64,000 nucleotides of DNA from Xestospongia bergquistia (taxonomy: Eukaryota; Porifera; Demospongiae; Haplosclerida; Petrosiidae): contig OZ014413.1 in the NCBI GenBank assembly GCA_963965975.1, forward strand, positions 1,118,501 through 1,182,500, in the 5' to 3' direction. Shown in pieces: positions 49,973 through 60,596 of this stretch. Each line of letters begins with the position of its first letter. The first letter of the stretch is position 1. The position numbers were made by a program, and so were the translations under genes. The notes beneath the pieces are model-generated. The model saw nothing but the letters and a program-made list of their open reading frames with translations. It was not told where the DNA came from and made no database searches.

Positions 49973-52360
49973 TTAAACAGGTGTTCCATTTGTATTATTC
50001 GAACCATCAACATCAACAGTATTCTCTTTTAAACCACTTGAACAATGTGGCAACTTTTCAAGATGAGGAGGTAGAATATCAATATTACGTAGTGTGTAGG
50101 ATCTAGTGATATTACTACAGATATGATAATAAAATGTAGGATAGACTTTGGGAGCAATAAGAAGCAATAGTGGAAGATATACAGTTAGGTGTAGCATGAA
50201 TATAAGTAAAATGGTTGCTGCATCAATGTTTCCTGTTATTTTCGATGTCTCATAAATTGGAAGTAATACGCTTATAGTTAATACATTTGTGAACACAAAT
50301 CCAATTGTCTTTTTTGTATCTTTGAAATTTTTACGGTCTACTTTTCTTGTCTTTATGGCAAAAAATACAAGCCCTGCTAAGAGAACAATAGTATATGACA
50401 CTGACAAGAATTCCCAAAGGAACAAGAATTTACTTGTACAAAGAAATGAAATCATTTTAATAGGAGGGTTCTCATTATAAAGCATAGTTTCTTTAGAAGA
50501 TTTTTTAAAGGGATCCATTGATAGAAAAAAGACGTTTATGAAAAAAGGAACAAGATATGCTACAGCTATTATTATGATAACAAGATAATGATCATGCCAT
50601 ATTTTACTGGAACGATGAAAATGGCGAAAGACAATAGATATTCGAGCAAGTTTCATCAATACTGTAGCTATGATAAGATTGACTCCAGCTTCGACCAAAC
50701 GATGAGATATGTTACATAAAATAGAATAAGCTAACGAACTTACAACAATAGATTGTATAATCAGGACCATAACACTAGCTAATATTTTCATATAAGCTCC
50801 AATGAATATAAGGATACTTAGTAGAGGACTGGTAGCTCGAATTTCAGGTGTTTTGTATAAGCACAGCATCAGTAGTAGTGTAATAGTTGTAAATAGGAAA
50901 CATATACTAGATTCAACAGATAATATGATAGCCAGACGTTTAGAAATGAGGTCATAATGAATGTCAAAATCATCTCCTGGAAATGTCCCTTCAGAAATAT
51001 TCCATAAAGAAAGGACATCATTTTGATATTTACCTATTAGTATGGAGTATTCATTTCTAATTTGGTATATCTCAACAGGTAATAAAGATTCACTGTTAGC
51101 ATCAAACTTAATTTCACCAACAGCTCCAGAGAATCTAACATTCTTCAAATGTTTTTCAATAATGTCTGTTATTTCTGATATGTTATATTGGTAATTCTTT
51201 AAGGATAGATTACGAGTTTCCAAGTCTGGTAGAGAACTGTTTAGTGCCAATGCTAAAGCCCATATCTCATCATACATTGGATTGGAGTAGTCACTACCAT
51301 TTGGTTGAAACTTGAAGAAAGATAAATATTGTTGAATGTGATCCTCTTTTTGAAGCTCTTTAAGTTCTTTGAAATACTTGTTGCGATATTGATCATATGA
51401 ATAGCCAGATACTAAGACATCATTTGGTTGTCTATTATTTAGTGGAAAACTTAGAAATAAGACATTTTCAAGGGCTTTATTTAAAATCTCCAAGTCACAT
51501 GCTTTCGTCTTAATAATATCAGTTTGTAACACTGACCGAAATATCCACACAAATCCAGGCCATATAAGATTTCTATTAGCAGCTTTACACATTAATATAC
51601 CTGATTGAGGTATATTAGTAGAGACATATATAATTCTAGCAGTTTCATTAGCTATTTGATCCAAGGCATGATCAATGAAAATATCACTATCATCAATACC
51701 CAAATGTAGAACTAATGTATTACTGGCTGACTTAGTGATAACTTCATGAAATAGTTCAGCTGTTGTTTGAAAGTAGACTCCTTGTTCATCATATATTGTA
51801 GACACTTTATTCCAATTAAAATAGTCCATTAAAGCAATCATAGCTTTGTTGTATGGAAGAGATGATGGCAAAATACGCCATAGACGTCTGTATTTGTTCT
51901 GGTTTATAAAAATTGGTGATGGAGACATAGATATTTGTATTAAATCAATCTCTGATTGACCAGCTATTGGAGAGACAGCAGCAGTTACTGTAGAACATAC
52001 CAATCCAGTGACAGCAATAGCATTATCAGGTCTAGAGGTACTCAATGTATAAGTTGATAAGTTTATCAAAGATTTTACTGTTATTATAACACTACATGCA
52101 TCAGATGATGCTTCAATCAATTGTATCTTGTAACCTGGTAATAGATTTGTATGATTATTGATCTCTTTAACAGCTACTCTTGCTGCTGGTATGAGTTCCA
52201 AGCCTCTATCCCAACCTGAGTCATTCCTAGGATCAGGATATGGTACTAACACTAATACTGGTAATGGATAGTCCTCATTACTACTGTATACAGGAAACAG
52301 TTGAAGAACAACAAGATAGAGCAGTATACATTGTAAAGACAGCATTGGTAAGACCGTCAA
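49973..52360 (-). CDS. Class C GPCR, GABA-B-like, array copy 2
   Basis: A single-exon frame of 795 residues, strongly similar to copy 1 over its full length. The frame opens with MTVLP before MLSLQCILLYLVVLQ; the second ATG at 52345 matches the start of the other copies and is the likelier one, giving 790 residues. Signal peptide, flytrap domain and seven helices are complete. Differences from copy 1 cluster in TM3-TM4 (SLAYSILCNISHRLVEAGVN) and the tail; the C-terminus keeps GTPV. It starts a repeating unit of about 3.46 kb shared with copies 1 and 3. Confidence 0.93.
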   Translation of the reverse strand: MTVLPMLSLQCILLYLVVLQLFPVYSSNEDYPLPVLVLVPYPDPRNDSGWDRGLELIPAARVAVKEINNHTNLLPGYKIQLIEASSDACSVIITVKSLINLSTYTLSTSRPDNAIAVTGLVCSTVTAAVSPIAGQSEIDLIQISMSPSPIFINQNKYRRLWRILPSSLPYNKAMIALMDYFNWNKVSTIYDEQGVYFQTTAELFHEVITKSASNTLVLHLGIDDSDIFIDHALDQIANETARIIYVSTNIPQSGILMCKAANRNLIWPGFVWIFRSVLQTDIIKTKACDLEILNKALENVLFLSFPLNNRQPNDVLVSGYSYDQYRNKYFKELKELQKEDHIQQYLSFFKFQPNGSDYSNPMYDEIWALALALNSSLPDLETRNLSLKNYQYNISEITDIIEKHLKNVRFSGAVGEIKFDANSESLLPVEIYQIRNEYSILIGKYQNDVLSLWNISEGTFPGDDFDIHYDLISKRLAIILSVESSICFLFTTITLLLMLCLYKTPEIRATSPLLSILIFIGAYMKILASVMVLIIQSIVVSSLAYSILCNISHRLVEAGVNLIIATVLMKLARISIVFRHFHRSSKIWHDHYLVIIIIAVAYLVPFFINVFFLSMDPFKKSSKETMLYNENPPIKMISFLCTSKFLFLWEFLSVSYTIVLLAGLVFFAIKTRKVDRKNFKDTKKTIGFVFTNVLTISVLLPIYETSKITGNIDAATILLIFMLHLTVYLPLLLLIAPKVYPTFYYHICSNITRSYTLRNIDILPPHLEKLPHCSSGLKENTVDVDGSNNTNGTPV

Positions 52361-53430
52361 TGGCAGGAAGACTACTTGCTAATTAACCAGACATGGCTTT
52401 GGGTGTGTGAGGTGTTAGTTGCTAAGCACATTGTAAACACATAGAGGTTACTTGGATAGTGAAGAGAATAGGAGTCACTCTAGTAGTTGGACCAGTTTTC
52501 AAGTTGACACAGCTATTTAATAAGTCCATTCATGATAATATGAGTAAATGGCCATAAATTAAAATAACTTCAAAGAACAATAATTGGTACATAATAATGA
52601 ATAATTGATTAAATTAAAAATGTTGAAGTATGCTAATACATGCCAACTAACCTGTCCCTCACACTATATTCACTAGTATATGAGTACTATATCCATATTA
52701 GATGTTCAATAGTAACTTATTGATTTAGATATTTATGATTGTATGTATTTAGTGTACTATGGCCTCCTATAGGAACAACTTGTATGTGAACATCATGATG
52801 TTACTATAATTAGATATGTATTACGTCATATTCTAAAAATAATTGTTAATAGCAGACATTATAATTAAGTAAATATTCTAAAAAAATCATTAAATGTAGG
52901 GATGGTAATAAAACATATCACCACAGTAGGAATAGTAATATAAACATCTCTGTATAGCAGTCACAATATCAAGGACATAATGTTTATTTCAGTTATTTGT
53001 TATAATAGTTTGACATGTTATATTGGTAATTCTTTAAGGATAGATTATAAGATTCCAAATCAGGTAAAGAGCTGTTCAATGCTAATGCTAAAGCCCATAT
53101 CTCATCATACATTGGATTGGAGTAGTCGCTACCATATGATTGAAACTTGAAGAAAGATAAATATTGTTGAATGTAATCCTCTCTCTGAAGCTCATGTTTA
53201 TTAGTATCCATTTTTAATAGCATGGTGATCAATGTTTTTTTGATTAATTTGTATTTATCGGTATGACTATAAAAATGGATATCTCTATACTTATCAGCAT
53301 AGTGAATGAGGTTCTATACTATGACTATATATATATAATTTCAAATGTATTATTGAGTTATGAAATCAATTAATCATGATACAATAATGTGGATGAATAT
53401 AGATAGTGGATGATAGTGGTAATTATTGTA
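52361..53430. other. Receptor array spacer 2-3
   Basis: 1.1 kb, near-identical to spacer 1-2, including its own copy of the receptor fragment (53012-53192). Confidence 0.75.
53012..53192 (-). pseudogene. Receptor ectodomain fragment, second copy
   Basis: Same segment and flanks as 49553-49733, with a few substitutions (SYNLSLKNYQ). It was duplicated together with the spacer. Confidence 0.88.
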
Positions 53431-55797
53431 TTAAACAGGTGTTCCAATTGTATCATTAAAACCATTTACATTCTTCTCTTTTAAACCACTTGAACTATGC
53501 GGCAACTTTTCAAGACGAGGAGGTAGAATATCAATATTACGTAGTGTGTAAGATCTAGTGATATTACTACATATATGATAATAAAATGTAGGATAGACTT
53601 TGGGAGCAATAAGAAGCAATAGTGCAAAATATATAGTTAGGTGTAGCATGACTATAAGTAAAATGGTTGCTGCATCAATGTTTCCTTTTATTTTCGATGT
53701 CTCATAAATTGGAAGTAATACGCTTATAGTTAATACATTTGTGAACACAAATCCAATTGTCTTTTTTGTATCTTTGAAATTTTTACGGTCTACATTTCTT
53801 GTCTTTATAGCAAAAAATACAAGCCCTGCTAAGAGAACAATAGTATATGACACTGACAAGAATTCCCAAAGGACCAAGAATTTACTTGTACAAAGAAATG
53901 AAATTATTTTAATAGGAGGGTTCTCATTATAAAGCATAGTTTCTTTAGAAGATTGTTTTAGAGGATCCAATGATAGAAAGATGACATTTAAAAAAAAAGG
54001 AACAAGATGTGCTACAGCTATTATTACGATAACAAGATAATGATCACGCCATATTTTACTGGAATGATGAAAATGGCGAAAGACAATAGATATTCGAGCA
54101 AGCTTCATCAATACTGTAGCTATGATAAGATTTAATCCAGGTTCGACCAAACGATAACTAATGTTACATAAAATAGAATAAGCTAACGAACTTACAACAA
54201 TAGATTGAACAATCAGGATCATAATACTAGCTAATAGGATCATATAAACTCCAGTGAATATAAGAATACTTAGTAGAGGACTGGTAGCTCGAATTTCAGG
54301 TGTTTTGTATAAGCACAACATCAGTAGTAGTGTAATAGTTGTAAATAGGAAACATATACTACATTCAACAGCTAACATGATAGCCAATGGTTTAGAAATG
54401 AGGTCATAATGAACATCAAGGTCATCTCCAGGAAATGTCACTTCAGAAATATTCCACAAAGAAAGGACATCATTTTGATATTTACCTATTAGTATGGAGT
54501 ATTCATTTCTAATTTGGTATATCTCAACAGGTAATAAAGACACACTGTTAGCATCAAACTTAATTTCACCAACAGCTCCAGAGAATCTAACATTCTTAAA
54601 ATGTCTTTCAATAATGTCTGTTATTTCTGACATGTTATATTGGTAATTCTTTAAGGAGAGATTACGAGTTTCCAAGTCTGGTAGAGAACCATTTAGTGCC
54701 AATGCTAAAGCCCATATCTCATCATACATTAGATCAGAATAGTCACTACCATTTGGTTGAAACTTGAAGAAAGATAAATATTGTTGAATGTGATCCTCTT
54801 TTTGAAGCTCTTTAAGTTCTTTGAAATATTTGTTGCGATATTGATCATATGAATAGCCAGATACTAAGACATCATTTGGTTGTCTATTATGTAGTGGAAA
54901 ACTTAGAAATAAGACATTTTCAAGGGCTTTATTTAGAATCTCCAAGTCACATGCTTTCGTCTTAATAATATCAGTTTGTAATACTGACTGAAATATCCAC
55001 ACAAATCCAGGCCATATAAGATTTCTATTAGCAGCTTTACACATTAATATACCTGATTGAGGTATAGTAGTAGAGACATAGATAATTCTAGCAGTTTCAT
55101 TAGCTATTTGATCCAAGGATTGATCAATGAAAATATCATTATTATTAATGCCCAAATGTAGAACTAATGTATTACTGGCTGATTTAGTGATAACTTCACG
55201 AAATAATTCAGCTGTTGTTTGAAAGTAGACTCCTTGTTCATCATATATTGTAGACACTTTATTCCAATTAAAATGATCCATTAAAGCAATCATAGCTTTA
55301 TTGAATGGAAGAGATGATGGCAAAATACGCCATAGACGTCTGTATCTGTTCTGGTTTCTGAAAATTGGTGATGGAGACATAGATATTTGTATTAAATCAA
55401 TCTCTGATTGACCAGCTATTGGAGAGACAGCAGCAGTTACTGTAGAACATACCAATCCAGTGACAGCAATAGCATTATCAGGTCTAGAGGTACTCAATGT
55501 ATAAGTTGATAAGTTTATCAAAGATTTGCCTGTTGTTATAACACTACAAGCATCAGATGATGCTTCAATCAATTGTATCGTGTAACCTGGTAATAGATTT
55601 GTATGATTATTGATCTCTTTAACAGCTACTCTTGCTGCTGGTATGAGTTCCAAGCCTCTATCCCAACCTGAGTCATTCCTAGGATCAGGATATGGTACTA
55701 ACACTAATACTGGTAATGGATAGTCCTCATTACTACTGTATACAGGAAACAGTTGAAGAACAACAAGATACAGCAGTATACATTGTAAAGACAACAT
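53431..55797 (-). CDS. Class C GPCR, GABA-B-like, array copy 3
   Basis: A single-exon frame of 788 residues with the same layout: signal peptide MLSLQCILLYLVVLQLFPVY, flytrap domain, seven helices, short tail ending GTPV. Closest to copy 2 in TM3-TM6 (SLAYSILCNIS; NVLTISVLLPIYETSKI). The tail is two residues shorter than in copy 1 (KEKNVNGFNDT). No disruption is seen, so it looks functional. Confidence 0.93.
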   Translation of the reverse strand: MLSLQCILLYLVVLQLFPVYSSNEDYPLPVLVLVPYPDPRNDSGWDRGLELIPAARVAVKEINNHTNLLPGYTIQLIEASSDACSVITTGKSLINLSTYTLSTSRPDNAIAVTGLVCSTVTAAVSPIAGQSEIDLIQISMSPSPIFRNQNRYRRLWRILPSSLPFNKAMIALMDHFNWNKVSTIYDEQGVYFQTTAELFREVITKSASNTLVLHLGINNNDIFIDQSLDQIANETARIIYVSTTIPQSGILMCKAANRNLIWPGFVWIFQSVLQTDIIKTKACDLEILNKALENVLFLSFPLHNRQPNDVLVSGYSYDQYRNKYFKELKELQKEDHIQQYLSFFKFQPNGSDYSDLMYDEIWALALALNGSLPDLETRNLSLKNYQYNMSEITDIIERHFKNVRFSGAVGEIKFDANSVSLLPVEIYQIRNEYSILIGKYQNDVLSLWNISEVTFPGDDLDVHYDLISKPLAIMLAVECSICFLFTTITLLLMLCLYKTPEIRATSPLLSILIFTGVYMILLASIMILIVQSIVVSSLAYSILCNISYRLVEPGLNLIIATVLMKLARISIVFRHFHHSSKIWRDHYLVIVIIAVAHLVPFFLNVIFLSLDPLKQSSKETMLYNENPPIKIISFLCTSKFLVLWEFLSVSYTIVLLAGLVFFAIKTRNVDRKNFKDTKKTIGFVFTNVLTISVLLPIYETSKIKGNIDAATILLIVMLHLTIYFALLLLIAPKVYPTFYYHICSNITRSYTLRNIDILPPRLEKLPHSSSGLKEKNVNGFNDTIGTPV

Positions 55798-57928
55798 TGG
55801 TAAGACCTTTGTTTACTCAATGGCAGGAAGACTACTTGCTAATTAACCAGACATGGCTTTGGGTGTGTTAGGTGTTAGCTGCTAAGCACATTGTAAACAC
55901 ATTGCTTGGATAGTGAAGAGAATAGGAGTCACTCTAGTAGTTGGACCAGTTTTCAAGTTGACACAGCTATTTAATAAGTCCATTCCATGATAATATGAAT
56001 AAATGGCCATAAATTAAAATAACTTCAAAGAACCATAATTGGTACATAATAATGAATATTTGATTAAATTAAAAAATGTTGAAGTATGCTAATACATGCC
56101 AACTAACCTGTCCCTCACACTATATTCACTAGTATATGAGTACTATATCCATACTAGATGTTCAATAGTAACTTATTGATTTAGATATTTATGATTGTAT
56201 GTATTAAGTGTACTATGGCCTCCTATAGGAACACCTTGTATGTGAACATCATGATGTTACTATAATTAGATATGTATTACGTCATATTCTAAAAATAATT
56301 GTTAATAGCAGACATTATAATTAAATAAATATTCTAAAAAAATCATTAAATGTAGGGATGGTAATAAAACATCACCATAGTAGGAATAGTAATATTAACA
56401 TCTCTATATAGCAGTCACAATATCAAGGATATAATGTTTATTTCAGTTATTTGTTATAATAGTTTGTTAAGACAAACAGTCTCAAAAGTGAAAAGCTGTT
56501 AAGTTTACATGTACCAACTCAATATTATACAGGAAACAGTTGAAGAACAACAAGATACAACAGTATACATCGTAAAGACAACATTGGTAATACCTTTGTT
56601 TACTCAACAGCAGGAAGACTAATTGTTAATTAATCAGATATCACTTTAAGTGTGTGAGATGTTAGTTGGTAAACACATTGTTAACATATAGAGATTACTA
56701 TATAGGATAGAGACAGCCATTCTCACTACAACTTGTTCCTCACACTATATTCACTAGTATATGAGTATACTAGATGAAAAAGCAGCAACCGATTGGTCTG
56801 AACATTTATAATTTTAGTATACTATGGCCTCCTATAGGAGTTATTGCAATTGAAACATCTTGTATGTGAACATCATATGGGTCATGATGTTACTATAATT
56901 AGATATGGATTAAGTCATGTTCTAAAAATAATTGTTAATAGTACAAAGTATAAACAATTATAATTAAATAAATATTCTAAAAAAATCATTAAATGTAGGG
57001 ATGGTAATAAAACATCACCACAGTAGGAATAGTAATATTAACATCTCTATATAGCAGTCACAATATCAAGGATATAATGTTTATTTCAGTTATTTGTTAT
57101 AATAGTTTGTTAAGACAAACAGTCTCAAAAGTGAAAAGCTGTTAAGTTTACATGTACCAACTCAATATTATACAGGAAACAGTTGAAGAACAACAAGATA
57201 CAACAGTATACATCGTAAAGACAACATTGGTAATACCTTTGTTTACTCAACAGCAGGAAGACTAATTGTTAATTAATCAGATATCACTTTAAGTGTGTGA
57301 GATGTTAGTTGGTAAACACATTGTTAACATATAGAGATTACTATATAGGATAGAGACAGCCATTCTCACTACAACTTGTTCCTCACACTATATTCACTAG
57401 TATATGAGTATACTAGATGAAAAAGCAGCAACCGATTGGTCTGAACATTTATAATTTTAGTATACTATGGCCTCCTATAGGAGTTATTGCAATTGAAACA
57501 TCTTGTATGTGAACATCATATGGGTCATGATGTTACTATAATTAGATATGGATTAAGTCATGTTCTAAAAATAATTGTTAATAGTACAAAGTATAAACAA
57601 TTATAATTAAATAAATATTCTAAAAAAATCATTAAATGTAGGGATGGTAATAAAACATCACCACAGTAGGAATAGTAATATTAACATCTCTATATAGCAG
57701 TCACAATATCAAGGACATAATGTTAATTTCAGTTATTTGTTATAATAGTTTGTTAAGACAAACAGTATCAAAAGTGAAAAGTTGTTAAGTTTACATGTAT
57801 CAACCAAATTATTAGTGACCACATAATTTAAAATGTGATAATAATGATATGACATAAACTTTATATATTATTAATCATGATATAATTTATAGGGGAATTA
57901 TACATTATAAGAGTGGTAATATAATGTA
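55798..57928. other. Receptor array spacer 3-4
   Basis: 2.1 kb, about twice the other spacers. Its first part equals spacers 1-2 and 2-3 but lacks the ectodomain fragment; the remainder is the 643-base tandem unit at 56348-57800. Confidence 0.75.
56348..57800. repeat. 643-bp tandem spacer duplication
   Basis: Two full units (56348-56990 and 56991-57633) and part of a third repeat with almost no differences. Each full unit contains a relic of a receptor 5' end, the signal-peptide region matching TATACAGGAAACAGTTGAAG to GACAACATTGGTAA, followed by its 5' flank. This shows that a receptor copy was lost by deletion and the scar then amplified. Confidence 0.88.
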
Positions 57929-60298
57929 TTAAACAGTTGTTCCATTTGATGCTGTATCATTAGAACCATCAACTATGTTCTCTTTTGAGCCACCAGAACT
58001 ACATGGCAGCTTTAGAATATGAGGAGGTAGAATATCAATATTAGGTAGTGTATAAAATCCAGTGACATTAGTACATATATGATAATAAAACGTAGGATAG
58101 ACTTTAGGAGCAATAAGGAACAATAGTGGAATATATACATTTAGGTGCAATGTGAATAGTAATAAAATGGTCGAGGTATTAATGTTTCCTGTTATTTCCA
58201 ATATCTTAATAATTGGAAGTAATATGCTTCCTGTTAATGTCATTGTGAACACAAATCCAATTGTTTTTTTTGTATCTTTGAAATGTTTGCGGTCTATTTT
58301 TCTCGTCTTTATAGCAAAAAATACAAGCCCTGCTAAGAGAATGATAGTATATGACATTGTCAAGAATTCCCAAAGGAAATAGAATTCATTTGTACAAAAC
58401 AATGATATCACTTTAATAGGAGGGTTCTCATTATAAAGCATAGTTTCTTTAGAAGATTGTTTTAGAGGATCCAATGATAGAAAGATGACATTTACAAAAA
58501 AAGGAACAAGATGTGCTACAGCTATTATGACGATAACAAGATAATGATCATGCCATATTTTACTGGAACGATGAAAATGGCGAAAGACAATAGATATTCG
58601 AGCAAGCTTCATCAATACTGTAGCTATGATAAGATTTAATCCAGCTTCAAGCAAACGATGAGATATGTTACATAAAATAGAATAAGTTAACGAACTTACA
58701 ACAATAGATTGTATAATCAGGACCATAACACTAGCTAACATGTTCATATAAACTCCAATGAATATAAGGATACTTAGTAGAGGACTGGTAGCTCGAATTT
58801 CAGGTGTTTTGTATAAGCACAGCATCAGTAGTAGTGTAATAGTTGTAAATAGGAAACATATACTAGATTCAACAGATAATATGATAGGCAGTGGTTTAGA
58901 AATGAGGTCGTAACGAATGTCAAATTCATCTCCTGGAAATGTCCCTTCAGAAATATTCCACAAAGAAAGGACATCAGTTTGATATTTACCTATTAGTATG
59001 GAATATTTGTTTCTAATTTGGTATATCTCAACAGGTAATAAAGATTCACTGTTAGTATCAAACTTAATTTCACCAACTGCTCCAGAGAAACTGACATTCT
59101 TCAAATGTCTTTCAATAATGTCTGTTATTTCTGACATGTTATATTGGTAATTCTTTAAGGATAGATTGCGAGATTCCAAATCAGGTAAAGAGCTGTTTAA
59201 TGCTAATGCTAAAGCCCATATCTCATCATACATTGGGTTGGAGAAATCACTACCATATGATTGAAACTTGTAAGATAAATATTGTTGAATGTAATCCTCT
59301 TTTTGAAGCTCTTCAAGTTCTTTGAAATATTTTTTGCGATATTGATCATATGAATAGCCAGATACTAAGACATCATTTGGTTGTCTATTATTTAGTGGAA
59401 AACTTAGAAATAAGACATTTTCAAGGGCTTTATTTAGAATCTCCAAGTCACATGCTTTCATCTTAACAATATCAGCTTTTACCACTGACTGAAATATCCA
59501 CACAAATCCAGGCCATATAAGATTTCTATTGGCAGCTTTACACATTAATATACCTGATTGCAGTGTAGTAGTAGAGACATAGATAATTCTAGCAGTTTCA
59601 TTAGCTATTTGATCCAAGGCATGATCAATGAAAATATCATTATCATCAATACCCAAATGTAGAACTAATGTATTACTGGCTGACTTAGTGATAACTTCAC
59701 GAAATAGTTCAGCTGTTGTTTGATAGTAGACTCCTTGTTCATCATATATTGTAGACACTTTATTCCAATTAAAATAGTCCATTAAAGCAATCATAGCTTT
59801 ATTGAATGGAAGAGATGATGGCAAAACACGCCATAGACGTCTGTATTTGTTCTGGTTTCTGAAAATTGGTGATGTAGACATAGATATTTGTATTAAATCA
59901 ATCTCTGATTGACCAGCTATTGGAGAGACAGCAGCAGTTACTGTAGAACAAGCCAATCCAGTAACAGCAATAGCATTATCAGGTCTAGAGGTACTCAATG
60001 TATAAGTTGATAAGTTTATCAAAGATTTGGCTGTTATTATAACACTACAAGCATCAGATGATGCTTCAATTAATTGTACCTTGTAACCTGGTAATAGATT
60101 TGTATGATTATTGATCTCTTTAACAGCTACTCTTGCTGCTGGTATGAGTTCCAAGCCTCTATCCCAACCTGAGTCATTCCTAGGATCAGGATATGGTACT
60201 AACACTAATACTGGTAATGGATAGTCCTCATTACTACTGTATACAGGAAACAGTTGAAGAACAACAAGACACAGCAGTATACATTGTAAAGACAGCAT
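57929..60298 (-). CDS. Class C GPCR, GABA-B-like, array copy 4
   Basis: A single-exon frame of 789 residues. Same domain layout; one residue is lost in QYLSYKFQSYGSDF compared with QYLSFFKFQPNGSDY in the others. Its last helices and tail (TLPNIDILPPHILKLP) are closer to copy 1 than to copies 2 and 3, while TM3-TM5 are closer to copies 2 and 3, a mosaic expected from gene conversion. The C-terminus is GTTV, still a class I PDZ pattern. No disruption seen. Confidence 0.93.
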   Translation of the reverse strand: MLSLQCILLCLVVLQLFPVYSSNEDYPLPVLVLVPYPDPRNDSGWDRGLELIPAARVAVKEINNHTNLLPGYKVQLIEASSDACSVIITAKSLINLSTYTLSTSRPDNAIAVTGLACSTVTAAVSPIAGQSEIDLIQISMSTSPIFRNQNKYRRLWRVLPSSLPFNKAMIALMDYFNWNKVSTIYDEQGVYYQTTAELFREVITKSASNTLVLHLGIDDNDIFIDHALDQIANETARIIYVSTTTLQSGILMCKAANRNLIWPGFVWIFQSVVKADIVKMKACDLEILNKALENVLFLSFPLNNRQPNDVLVSGYSYDQYRKKYFKELEELQKEDYIQQYLSYKFQSYGSDFSNPMYDEIWALALALNSSLPDLESRNLSLKNYQYNMSEITDIIERHLKNVSFSGAVGEIKFDTNSESLLPVEIYQIRNKYSILIGKYQTDVLSLWNISEGTFPGDEFDIRYDLISKPLPIILSVESSICFLFTTITLLLMLCLYKTPEIRATSPLLSILIFIGVYMNMLASVMVLIIQSIVVSSLTYSILCNISHRLLEAGLNLIIATVLMKLARISIVFRHFHRSSKIWHDHYLVIVIIAVAHLVPFFVNVIFLSLDPLKQSSKETMLYNENPPIKVISLFCTNEFYFLWEFLTMSYTIILLAGLVFFAIKTRKIDRKHFKDTKKTIGFVFTMTLTGSILLPIIKILEITGNINTSTILLLFTLHLNVYIPLLFLIAPKVYPTFYYHICTNVTGFYTLPNIDILPPHILKLPCSSGGSKENIVDGSNDTASNGTTV

Positions 60299-60596
60299 TG
60301 GTAAGGCTCTTGTTTACTCAATGGCAGGAAGACTACTTGCTAATTAATCAGATATCACTTTAGATGTGTTAGGTGTTGGCTGCTAAGCATATTGTTAACA
60401 TATAGAGATTAGGATAGAGACAAGTACAAAGGCATAGGAGCTACTCTAATACATGCCCATCATAACCTGTCTGTCATACTATATTCACTAGTATATGAAT
60501 ACTACCATAGATTGGGAAACTTTCACATTAAAAAAATTTCGAACATAAGAGGCATGTACGAAATTTATTAACCCTATTTATTTCAATGTGTATTGT

